A stretch of DNA of 64,000 nucleotides from Pseudomicrostroma phylloplanum (taxonomy: Eukaryota; Basidiomycota; Exobasidiomycetes; Microstromatales): the NCBI GenBank assembly GCA_039545275.1, contig BCHS01000002.1, positions 930,001 to 994,000 on the forward strand. Direction: 5' to 3'. The notes beneath the pieces are model-generated. The model searched no databases. It was not told the origin of the DNA and saw only the letters and a list, made by a program, of their open reading frames with translations. Each line of letters starts with the position of its first letter. Position 1 is the first letter of the stretch. Position numbers and translations under genes: made by a program. This document shows, one piece after another, positions 41,570 to 51,600 of this stretch.

Positions 41570-43655
41570 TCATTGCCTTTGACCTTGCTGCTGCATGAGG
41601 GCTTGTTGTCGATAGTATCTGAGAGGCGGTTTGGAGACAAGGGGCGGGAGACCAAGGATCAGTCAGTGCTCATTACTCCCGAATGTTGTTACGCTGCGAA
41701 GGTGATAGTACTCACTCTTCCCACTCCTTCGAATAGTCCTTCTGCTCTCCACCAGCAGCCGCTGCTCCCTCTGCTGCAGGCTGCTGCTGTTGACCTCCCT
41801 GCTGTTGAGCGGCCTGCTGAGCATAGTAGGCTGCCCATTCCGCAGAGTAGTCTTGCTGTCCTTCGGCACCGCCTTGAGCTGCATGACCCTGCTGTCCCCA
41901 GCCGCCAGCTGCTCCACCCCCGTAGCCGCCACCTTCCCCAGCGCCGGGAGCTGATCCCCATCCTTGACCCGGCCCACCGTGTGCGTTGGCGCCAGATGCA
42001 GCAGGTCCGCCATAGCCGCCATGCTGTCCCGGTCCCCCAAACCTTGGCCCTCGTCCACCTCCTCCACCAAAGGATGGCTGTGCCCAAACGTCCGGTTGCC
42101 TCCAAGGCGGAATCTTCTTCCCATCCGGTCCTACCGCACTCGGTGTCGAGCTACTACCAACGCCAGGTCCATGCCCACCAAAGCCTCCTTGTTGCGGTGT
42201 GCCAGATCCTCCACGCGGCCCACCAGGACCTCCCGGTCCGCCAGGCGCACCACCTTCGCCCAGCTCGGCCATAAGACTGGCATACTCCGAATCGAAGCCT
42301 CCACCAGGACCGGCAGGACCGCCCTGTGCTGGACCTCCTGGCCCGCCAAAGCCACCACCAGGCTGCATCCCACCGCCCATTCTGGGCTGCGTACAGTCCC
42401 TTGCGAGATGTCCTTGGCCACCACATCGATGGCAGATGATGTGCGCTGTGAAGTTGCGGTCTTCCGTGCACTCGAACCGCCTGTGGCCCTTCATCCCACA
42501 GTTCTGGCAAACTTGGTTCTCGTCGTCTCGCAGAGTACCGTTGAGCGTTGCCAATTCTCGCAACTGATTCCTCTTGTGGTCATTTTGAGACTCTGGCGTC
42601 GAGGCGGCGACTTCGATGACACCATTGATGAGCCTTACGCAGTGCTTGACCTTGGCCTCGTCGTCTGCTGTGATCACGCAGTGCATTTCCTCCTGGTCTT
42701 CTTCGTCTCCTCGTCCCTTTCCATCCTTCACGCTGCCCTTGCCGCGGATAGCGATCTTGGCGCCACTCTCCCTCTCCATGCCCTTCAACGTGTTACCTCG
42801 AGGTCCCACAAGCAGACCGAAGAAGTTGATCTCGGGGAACTCCTTCAATGGCAGGTAGACCTTCTCCATAGGCTGACGGTTGCGCTTCGTGGCTGCGTAC
42901 TCAGCGGGAGGCTTAAAGTTCGGGTCCATCTTCATTTGTCGTTCCACGAGCTGGATCCGCTCGTCCTCGAGCTTCTTCCGGTACCGCACCTCTCTTGTAT
43001 TTGTCCTGCGTCCTTGTGCGTCGTAAGTAGGAGGAGGCGAGGGGCTACGTTCCCTTTCGGAAGGTACAACATCCCCTGTCCGGAGTTTGTTGGAGATCTC
43101 GTCCAATCTCACTTGTACAGCGTATCGGTCCAGGTCTGCTACGCTGACGGCCCCAGTGATGGCAGTGGTGACATTGGCGGCCGGTGCAGCGTCGCCCCAA
43201 CGCGACTTTCTCTTGCGGGGAGCTGGGGAACAGAGAGAGTCAAAGACAACATCAAGATGAGCTAACACTGCCTCCCATGAAGGCGTCATGCAAAGGGCGA
43301 GCACATCCTCACCTCCATCATCAGGCGTACCGCTTCCGTCCTCCCTTCCTCTCTTGTCAGCTGCAAGTCCTCCTCCATTGAGCCTTGCGGCAATCTCTGC
43401 CGCCCGATTTGCGGCAGCAGCAGCGGCCGAAGGGATGGAAGGCAGTCCCGAGGGACCGCCGTAGGGCTGTGAGGCCCCGTTGTACGATTGCGATACAGGC
43501 GGAGAGCCATACGACGAGGCTCCGTTGCCATTGTAGCCGGCGCTAGGTGGGGCAGGCGGAGAAGCTTCATCTCCTCCTCCACCGCCCCAGCGACGGACCT
43601 TTGCCAAGGGAGCTGCATTCTCCCCCGTTCTTTGCGAGTTGCTCCTCCAGGACAT
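41570..43655 (-). CDS. BBP: Branchpoint-bridging protein BBP / splicing factor SF1 (Msl5)
   Basis: Binds the intron branchpoint and bridges it to the 3' splice site in the commitment complex; nuclear, 632 residues. Exons are 43313-43655, 41716-43222 and 41570-41618. After an Ala/Gly/Ser-rich start comes the basic RKRKSRWGDA ULM-like motif, the helix-hairpin region (YRKKLEDERIQLVERQMKMD) and the KH-QUA2 core (INFFGLLVGPRGNTLKGMER, ESGAKIAIRGKGSVKDGK). Two zinc knuckles follow (CQNCGMKGHRRFEC, CHRCGGQGHLARDC), then a long Gly/Pro/Gln-rich tail. An apparent stop after KEWEE overlaps a GTGAGT donor; the last exon adds YYRQQALMQQQGQRQ, the conserved WxxYYRQQ end. Intron 1 (90 nt) has no stop and a length divisible by three, so retention would keep the frame. 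Confidence 0.96.
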
Positions 43656-44300
43656 GATGATGTGGTATGACGCGAATAGTGTGGTGAGAGATGGAAGAGC
43701 GGAAGGCGGAGGCGCGACAGCCGGGGGTGAGACTTGTGTTCGTTTTGAGTGTCCGAGACCAATTCTTCGAGAAGGCTCGCGAGGCGGGCGAACCACAGTC
43801 GGGGCTACTAGGCTGGTCAGCGACACGGCGGTATGACAGATAGAGCAGAGGATCGGATTGTCAACCGATCAGGCGACGTCGAGGGTGATGGTGTGACAGA
43901 AGGAGGAGATGCGATGTAGCTGATCCCTCGTGGCGGATGGGCGAGGCGAGCCAGGGCGCCCGAGAAAAGGCGGAGGCGTGGCTGAGTTTGCGCGGCGCTG
44001 AGCCGAGGGGGTCACGCCAGGACCATGACTACTCGTTGCAACGACACAGGTGGAGCCCCGAGGCTCAAGTAGTCAAGCTCCACTGCGCTCATTACAGACG
44101 TTAGTATCATACCCCTCTGCACACATATACATGTCCGCCTTTGCTTTGGTAATAAATGACATAGATGACGTGAATGACGTGGATGACATGGATATACACC
44201 CAGCTTGCAAGACACCGAACCTCCGCACTTCGACCTATTGTATCGCTCCTGCTGCCATCGCCATCGATCAGATGGAGACCTGATACTTTCCCATGATAAT
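43656..44300. promoter_or_regulatory. Promoter of SF1 and 3' end of bZIP-like gene
   Basis: 645 bp, same-strand spacing. It contains the 9-bp tandem repeat at 44155-44190, listed separately; otherwise nothing recognised. Confidence 0.4.
44155..44190. repeat. Four tandem 9-bp units with TGACGT cores
   Basis: Units AATGACATA, GATGACGTG, AATGACGTG and GATGACATG run head to tail. Two of them contain TGACGT, the core recognised by CREB/ATF-type bZIP factors. The repeat lies 111 bp beyond the stop of the bZIP-like gene. Confidence 0.85.
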
Positions 44301-45955
44301 TCAAAAAGAGTCAGGGGGATGCACAGATCTCGAAAGGAAAGCTGCGGCATCCAACGACAATGCCTTAGCGAGCGCAGCGTCAGTCCGCCTGTCCTGTTCT
44401 TGCTCTTGCTCACTGGCGAAAGAGAGCTGGAGGCCAGCGAAGGAATCTGTACGATTAGGCGGAGTGGACAATGTGCTTTCTAGGCCCTCTGCAGGTGCAA
44501 CGAGACCATAGTTTCCATTGCTGGCTGGGAGGGCGCAGGGAGGGAGGCTCTCATCTTGCTGAAGCACCGCGGAGCTTGGTAATGGCTGGTGGTTCAACCG
44601 AGAGAATGAGTGAGATGAAAGAGGCTGGCTCGACGGGCCAGCTCCGTTGGCTTCGTTAATGCTTCGGCGAGAGGGCTGATGAGCATGTCCAGCTCCGTTC
44701 GCGTCATAGTAGGGCTGGCTGGATGGACCTGCCCCGTTGGCTTCATTGATGCCCCGCCCTGGAGTGTTTGCCATCATATTGCGATTGCCTACTGAAGCGC
44801 TTCGAAAGGCGAGGTTGTCGTTGCCAAGCATCGGCGTGGCGGCAATGGGTGCGGTGGGCGCCGGCGCAGAGGCTGTCGTTGCGGCTCTGTCCCTCCTGCT
44901 CCCGCGAGCAGCACATTCTTGAGATGACCATTTAGGGTCGGCTACCGCTCGCTCCCCGGCTTCGGCAGCGGCACGTCTAATTGCCAGCTCCAGCCCCGTG
45001 CTGGTACGCTTGGTGACAGTTCGGTCCTCTCGTCGTCCAGAGCCACTCGAGGTCCAAGCGGGCGTAGTAGCAGCAGAAAGTTGAGCAGACTGTGGCATCT
45101 CTGGTGTATGGAAGGCAGAGGGACCCAGGCGTAGATTTGGAACACTGGTGCCGTTTCTTTCGATTTCTGGTCGCGGCAGGTCAGTGTCGTGTTTGCCAGG
45201 CAGAGGCTGCGACTCTCTCCTCAATGGCGGTTGGAGTACCGCAGGCTGCCCAAATGCACCAAATGAAGGGCCAGAAGGCTGGTTGACGATTGCATCTCGC
45301 CACTGGTTGATATAAGCCCACTGGCCCTGCTCAGCTTGAGATTGCCCACCAGCAAGAGGGTCAGCCTGGTGACTAAACGTTCGCTCGGGAACAGCACCGA
45401 CTGCACCGCGGGAGTCACTCGAGGAGTCTTGGGAAGAGTCAGAATCCTCCTTGGCGGCGGCACCTCGACGTTGTCTTTTGGGTCTCGGTGGGGGCGGAGG
45501 TGCGAGCAAGGCGGGATCCGGCAGGATCGTTCGAGGGACCACCGTATCATCCTCGTGACATGACAGTTGCATTCGCAGGGCTTCAATCTCCATGCGTATC
45601 GCGACGATGACTTCGGCTTGTAAAGTTGACCTGTCTCTGAGCTAGCGGGGAAGAAGTCATTGGTGAAGCAAGATAGTTAGCTGATGCAATTCACCACGAG
45701 CTGATGTCGTTGCTCACCCCCTGAGTCTCCCTCGCCAGACGCTTCCGGAACTGTGATCGGGTAAGGGACGATCGATGAGGTACGAACAGAAGCAAAGACG
45801 ATGGCCAGAGGTCAGTATGCAAAACCATCCGCAAGGCCCAAAGCAGATTTGCGAGCATCACGACTCACTCTGCCTTGTGCATCTTTGATCTGGCCTTTTC
45901 TTCTGATATCTCTCTCCTCTTGAGTCAAGAGCAATCGTCGTTTCCCTCTTGGCAT
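44301..45955 (-). CDS. bZIP-like protein with degenerate basic region
   Basis: 486 residues. Exons are 45869-45955, 45718-45750 and 44301-45641, all in phase 0. The first two exons and the start of the third give MPRGKRRLLLTQEERDIRRK, then GQIKDAQGRFRKRLARETQG, LRDRSTLQAEVIVAIRMEIE and ALRMQL. This matches the layout of a fungal Pap1/Yap-type bZIP (RRKAQNRAAQRAFRKRK plus heptads), but the invariant Asn is Ile and the following Ala pair is Asp-Ala. The remaining 400 or so residues are disordered, Ser/Pro/Ala-rich, with a nuclear-type basic patch (RPKRQRRGAAAK) and a nearly exact duplicated INEANGAGPSSQP element. The C-terminus has a short amphipathic segment (DAALAKALSLDAAAFLSRSV). Role unknown; DNA binding may be altered or lost. 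Confidence 0.75.
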
Positions 45956-47333
45956 GTTGTGGCAAGGTCGACTTTTAGTACTCGTGGCTGAGACTGTGTT
46001 GCCGCCGCTCCTACAGTGTGACACTCGTTGTGACTTCACGTGTCACCGAAGCTGTGTGCAACGGAAGCAGGGCGGTGAGTGATCAGACGATCGTACCTCT
46101 ACAGATGTATGACAGACTTACCCTTTGAAGTGGAACTGAGCTCTATGGATGTGACTGAGAGCACTAGATGGGTTTGAAGACCAATGCGATGACTAGTGAG
46201 AAGGGTGGGAAGTCCAGCAGTCGTGACTAGGGTGGGGTGGGAGGGAGGTGGGCATCATCAAGCTCAAATTTAGCTCTTTCGCACGAGGGAAGGCAGCGGG
46301 TGGACTCAAAGTGCCTTCCCAGCAGAGCCATCGACGGTGGAGAAGAAAGAGTCCGTCCCATGCAAGCCGTGCGGCAGCAGTGCAGAGCAGAGGACACTCG
46401 ATGCTCTGACGCACGACTGCACGCCAGGGTGCGTTGCACGAGACCTGGCAGAGATGCCAACGAAAGACGCCATCTCTGCCTCGAGGCAGCATGCTTCGGC
46501 TGCTTTGCTAGGACAGAGGCGCATTGCCGCCGCTACGCAGACGAGACACTGTGCTTTGCCTCGTCGCGTGGCTCTGTCCTTTCCAAGCAGGCACAAATTA
46601 AACAGCAGGCACCACGCCTCTTTGTCGTCATTCTGCGACTGCCTCCCCCCCTGCCACACCCAGATTCGTTCTTCGAGGCCATTCGTTCCACTTGCTCCAC
46701 TGTTCTGCCCACGTTGCTGACTAGGACCTCATCTTCTGTCCTGGAGGAGTCTTTGAGTACTGACTGACTTCCCTCCTCTGTGTCGATGAATCCTCCACCT
46801 GGTGTCGTGCCCCGTGGGAAACGTCCAAGGCGAGCTCTCCTGCATGCCTCTGATGCAATCTTCTTCGGCCCTACACCTACACATCCCCTTCGCAAGAGGC
46901 CGTAGTGAGCTTTTGCCAGATGATACGTCTGCCCGTGTCCGACTGTGCGTGGTACAGCGTAGGCGTAGGGCATAGTAGATTGCCCGCACTGCATGGCCCC
47001 GTTGCCACGCCATGCACGACCGGTCCACCTCACCTCGCTTGGCCCTCGATGCTGGCCGGCGGCTATGCGCGAAGCTGTAACCGAGGCAGGGGTGCCAGGC
47101 AGGGCGTCGCGGGCAGACAACCACGCGACACGCCTCCCGTTCGTTCCCCCTCGGGGACAAATCTGGGTTTCCTCTGCTTCCGTCCTTGTCACCCCCTGCA
47201 CTCTATTCCTGTCCCCCCTTTGAACGCCGCACGTCCCTCGGCGCCTTAATCACCTTAGACACATACCTCACACATCCTCACCTCAACCCCCCCAGCGCCC
47301 TACAGAGAGACGCTGGATCAGTCATCACAAAAC
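45956..47333. promoter_or_regulatory. Long divergent promoter region: bZIP-like (-) / SWC5 (+)
   Basis: 1,378 bp, the longest gene-free stretch in the window. Several open frames of 110-220 codons overlap on both strands, but their sequences are Arg/Cys/His-rich, typical of random frames in GC-rich DNA, and they have no domain or splice partner. No RNA gene recognised. Confidence 0.45.
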
Positions 47334-48481
47334 ATGACGACAACTGGCAGCGCCCATACTCTCACTGCCAACAAGAGGGCCCCCCATCCGTCTGAAGAAG
47401 AAGGCGCAGACGAGGAAGAAGAAGATCAGGATTTCAGCGAAGCTCCACGTGGTCCTCCCGCTTCAGACAATGACGTTACTAAGATGGGGCAGCCATCAGA
47501 CCCTGGCTCGGATTCGGAAGACGATGAGGCTGACGCAGCCCTGGCAAAAGATTCGGAGCCAGTGGACGAAGAGGAACTGGCAGCTCTAAAGAGGGACGCT
47601 GAAGAGCAGCAGAGTGAGTTGGGTGGGCAGGAACTGGGCAGGGGAAAGAGGCGGAGGAAAGAGGGTCCAGCTGACGATACGATCGAAAGGTGAGTAGAGG
47701 CTACGGCCACTGAAGACCATCCAATTCTATCACCAATGAGATTCTGAGCACCCATATACCTTCCCATTCTCGCCTACTCCTGCTCAGCTCTAAGCCTGCG
47801 CAGGACAACGAAGAGGCCAAAGCAGCATGGGCGGCTTTCCAAGGCGACGACGACTCATCAGCTGCCTCCGGGTCAAAGGACATGGTCAAGGTCATCGAGC
47901 GATATAAGTTCGCCGGAGACGAGGTGATCAAGGAACGTCTCCTGCCCGCGGACCATCCGGACGCTATAGCTTACCTCAAGCGGGTTGGGCTCAGCAGTCA
48001 TCTCGACAAGACCAAGCAAGACGCGGCAGTAGACACAAGCTCAAGTGGAACGGCACAGCTAGATCAGACGTCCTCCCTGTCCTCTTCTGCATCACCCGCC
48101 ACCTCCTCCGCTCCTGCTTCTGCTCCTGCTCCTGCTCCCGCTCCTCGTCCACCTCCTCCTGGCCCTCGAAGGAAGAAGCAGTCTAAGCTCGCCTCCCTAG
48201 CCGCTTCCTCCGACGCCCCAAAGAAGATGAATACATTGGAAAAGTCCAAGATGGACTGGGAAGGATGGAAGAAGGGCGGAGCCGCCGCTGCTCCCGCTGG
48301 CGCTTCAGGCGGTGGCGGGGGCGGGGGCAGTGATGCAAAAGGATTGGACGGCTTGACGGATCGGGAGAGGGAGGAGATGGAGCAGCAGACCAAGACTGGG
48401 TCGGGTAGTGGGAGCATGGCGGGATATTTAGGCAGGAGCGACTTCCTCGAGAGGGTCAAGGAGCGTACGGAGGGCCAATAA
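47334..48481 (+). CDS. SWC5: SWR1 complex subunit Swc5 (BCNT/CFDP1 domain)
   Basis: Subunit of the SWR1 remodeller that deposits H2A.Z; nuclear, 349 residues. Exons are 47334-47689 and 47788-48481. The N-terminal half is acidic (SEEEGADEEEEDQDF, DPGSDSEDDEADAALAKDSE), as in yeast Swc5 and CFDP1 where it contacts histones. It is followed by a basic patch (GRGKRRRKEG) and AAWAAFQGDD. A Pro/Ala-rich linker (about 235-260) leads to the diagnostic BCNT-C domain: KKMNTLEKSKMDWEGWKK, a Gly-rich insertion, LTDREREEMEQQTKTG, and GYLGRSDFLERVKERTEGQ. The Gly/Ala-rich insertion replaces the usual short loop. Its stop codon is 134 bp from that of NRDE2 on the other strand. Confidence 0.94.
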
Positions 48482-48615
48482 AGCAGCACAAAGGCGAGCC
48501 ATTCCCCTTCTTATGTAGGCAAGGAAAATCGGATGGGTATCATTCTCTTCTTGAGACGTGAGGGGTTTTTCCGTCTTGTTGCCTTACTCATCGCACAGCA
48601 CATCTGTACAATCAC

Positions 48616-51600
48616 TCATACTTGCACTCGATCCCCGCCCGATCCCTCATCCTCGTCATCAGTCTCATCACCTTCTCCCGCTTCCTCGCCACCGCGCTCA
48701 GCCTTCTCCATCATCTGCAGCAAGCCCTCGATCCTACCATAGACTCTCAGCTCCCTCTCATCATCCATGACAGAGTAGATCTGTCTCAGTTCCTCTGCGG
48801 AAAAGCCGAGGCGGAAAGGATACTCGTATGCCTGCAGGTACATGTCTCGGTCCAAGGGACAAGCGGATAGCGCCCTGTAGAAGACGGCCTTTGCACGATT
48901 GAAGAGCTTCTGCTGAGTGCGCAAGCTTACGAGGGGCGTTTGAGGCTTGGCACCACCACGACGATCGTGATTACGATTACGATCACGGTCTCGCCTGTCT
49001 CGCCCTTGCTGCTTCTGGCGTTGCAGATCCGCTAGGGCCTTGCTGGCTGTTCGGACCTCGAAGGAGAGGTAGAGCGTCCAGAGCACGTTGGACGTCTTGG
49101 TGACCTTTTGGTGTACTGCGCGCTCGAAGAGGGAGCGCACGAGGTTCGAATTGACAACTTCCCTATTGAGGTGCAGCTCGATGTAGATGGCCATCAGCCA
49201 GCTGCTTTCCGCTTCTTGCTCCAGCCGGAAGGGACCCTCACCCTCTTGGTCTTCAACGACAGAAGCGAGGCTCAGCAGCCGGGAGTCGGCCGCCTGCTCG
49301 AGAGGCTGGAGGACGTGATCTTCCAGCGTGCGTCTGACCACACCCTCGATCTTGAAGCGGGACTCATGGGCTGCAAGAAGGGCTAGGAATGTCAAATCGT
49401 GCGGGAAGAGTTTGATCGACTCGACTAACACTCTTCGAACGTCGGCTGGACGATAGATGGGCCTCTCTTGTGAGAGGTGGTACCAGACGATACGCAGACG
49501 GGCCTCGCACAGGTGGTGCGTGCGGTCAGAAGCAACCGAATTGACCACGCCATCGTACTTCAGCGTGGCAGCGAGACATTGCTCGGGCGGCCCCACAAGG
49601 TAGTGATACCATGCTGCGGAAACAAGTGCTGCTAGCGAGGCAGGAGAAGCGTCCCTGTCTACACCTTCAGCGATATTCGAGTAGTAGCGTCGAGCTTTGA
49701 GCTTCTGAGCCACTGTCACATGCACGCTTTCGTCGCCTGAGACGTACCGATAGCCGTTAGCTACAGCTTTCTCCAGAATGCGTAGAGCTACGTCTGGCTG
49801 GCCAAGACCGATGTGGTACTCGACGACATCGACCACTCCGAGCCCTAGCTCTGGCGACAAAGAGAGCGGGCTTTCGTGTAGAGCAAATACACGTGCTCTC
49901 GCAAGATCGGCACAATCATCGCCGTCAGATGGCTTCCGCGATGAATCGTCCAGTATCGAAGCATCTCCTGTCCTGGCGGCCATGGCTAGCTGGAAGGCGG
50001 ATATCGCACCTTGCTCTTCGTCAGTTGAGGCGGGCAGTTGTTCCAACATCAATGTGAGCCACTTGACGTCTGCCGTCGCGAGCGGCGAGCTTGGCTCCTT
50101 GCGAGAGAAGGCCAGGCTGTTCAGAGGTCTTGTGGTGCTGATCAGAGGACAAGCCCAAGGATCTCTCAGCCTCGGCTGCTCTTCCGGTTCGAACTCGACG
50201 TCGTCAACCTCAGGACGAAATGCGTGCTGAAGCTGCAGCGACGAAGGCCAAAAGCGAGCAGACCACTCCTGAGTAGCAATGTGCTTGAGCACAGGACGGT
50301 CTATCACGTGAGAGAGACCTGTTCTTCCGTCAGTCGTCCCCAGACTGAAGTACTGAGCAAAGTTGCGAAGAGCCAGCAAGCGGTCTGCTACCGGTAGGCC
50401 CGAGATCAGGAAAGGTCGGATATCTGAGAAGAGGACGACGCTGAAGGGGTCTACTTCGCCTTCGCCAGCTGAATATATGGGCGGGTCATCGGTCCTGGCA
50501 GGTCTTTGACGTAAGTGAGCTAGTTCACCCTGTGTTGCGACCCATTGATCCAGAGGACTTCCTCTATTCCTTTGCCCTTGCCTGCTCGTAGAGGGTGATG
50601 CGGTACGAGCCCTCTCCACAGGCTTCTCTGAGACTTCGCCTGCCTGAAGAACAGCGCCTCCTTCGCCGATGCGCGGCTCCTCACTGTCCCAATGCCGCTC
50701 AAGTTTGTCTTTGGCTTCCTCGCCAGACGAGAAGGGTACGAGGGTAAGCTCAAGCTGAGCCTGCAGGATCGCAAATGCTCGTGCAGAGTAACCAGCTCGC
50801 TGCAGGAGTTCACAGAGGCGCAGTTGCAGAGAGAAGCAGAACTCAATGGCGTTCGCAGGCCCGAAAGTGGCGATGAACCTGAGTGCTTCGGCGTAGCTGT
50901 CGCTGATGTCGGTGAGCGTAGCGAAAGCCGAAGTAGGCTTCCAAGCCAGGTACTGCGCCCACACTGCTTGGGCCTGCCTCAGGCCATCGCCGGTATGCTT
51001 GTCCAATTTCGAATCTAGCAGTCGACGAAACTCGGTCTCCACTTTGACATCGTCCCACAGGCTTCCAGAGATTACCACTTGTAAGCGAGCAAGTCCGAGA
51101 ACGATAGAGGCAGCATTCCCGGCATGAGCTCGCTGGCCCTTATCGAGCACAGATAGCTGTACCTCCGCTATGGTTTTACGAGCTGCACCGCCCCTCTTTC
51201 TGAAGCTTTGACCTTGCTGATACGATCCACCGCCGACGATTTGCTGCTGCAGATCTGCTAGAGCGAGCCAAGCTCTGATATCAGCCGGATGAGATCTTGT
51301 ACGCTGATCTGCCTCCCTGAATCTGATCTTGCGGTCATCTTGTTCAATGCCATCTCTGGGCTGCTCATCATCCGTATCGCAGCAGGAAGAGCTCGTATGC
51401 TCTTCATCTGAGGGGACACCCCCCGCAGCGATCTGAAAGGGATCAGCCATCCGAGCATTGCTGCTCGAAGATCTCCTGGCCACCGCCTCAAGTCTGACAT
51501 AGTCTTCTTGCCCGCCTCCAAATGCGGAGCCACCGGCCGATGGCGTTATCCTCCTCCGGGCAGGTCTCAAGCTCTGATGCAATGCTTGCGCATTGGAAGC

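Noticed and set aside
42190..42420. Gly/Pro codon repeats resembling a short array
   Set aside because: They are imperfect codon repeats coding the Gly/Pro-rich SF1 tail, not a CRISPR or satellite array.
41964..43265. 433-codon open frame on the plus strand opposite SF1/BBP
   Set aside because: It is antisense to a conserved coding region with KH and zinc-knuckle motifs; its translation is Arg/Pro/Ser-rich with no domain, a by-product of the GC-rich Gly/Pro codons opposite.
43656..43826. N-terminal extension of SF1/BBP reading in frame to 43826
   Set aside because: There is no ATG in the extension; the ATG at 43655 gives the normal start and the upstream residues are not conserved.
46237..47201. 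Overlapping ORFs of 110-220 codons in the bZIP-SWC5 spacer
   Set aside because: Frames on both strands are equally open and Arg/Cys/His-rich, have no domain and no in-phase splice partner; I treat the region as promoter DNA.
49139..49150. GGTTCGAAT-like tRNA T-loop words, here and near 4391
   Set aside because: They lie inside the conserved coding sequences of NRDE2 and SFH1 and have no matching acceptor or anticodon stems.
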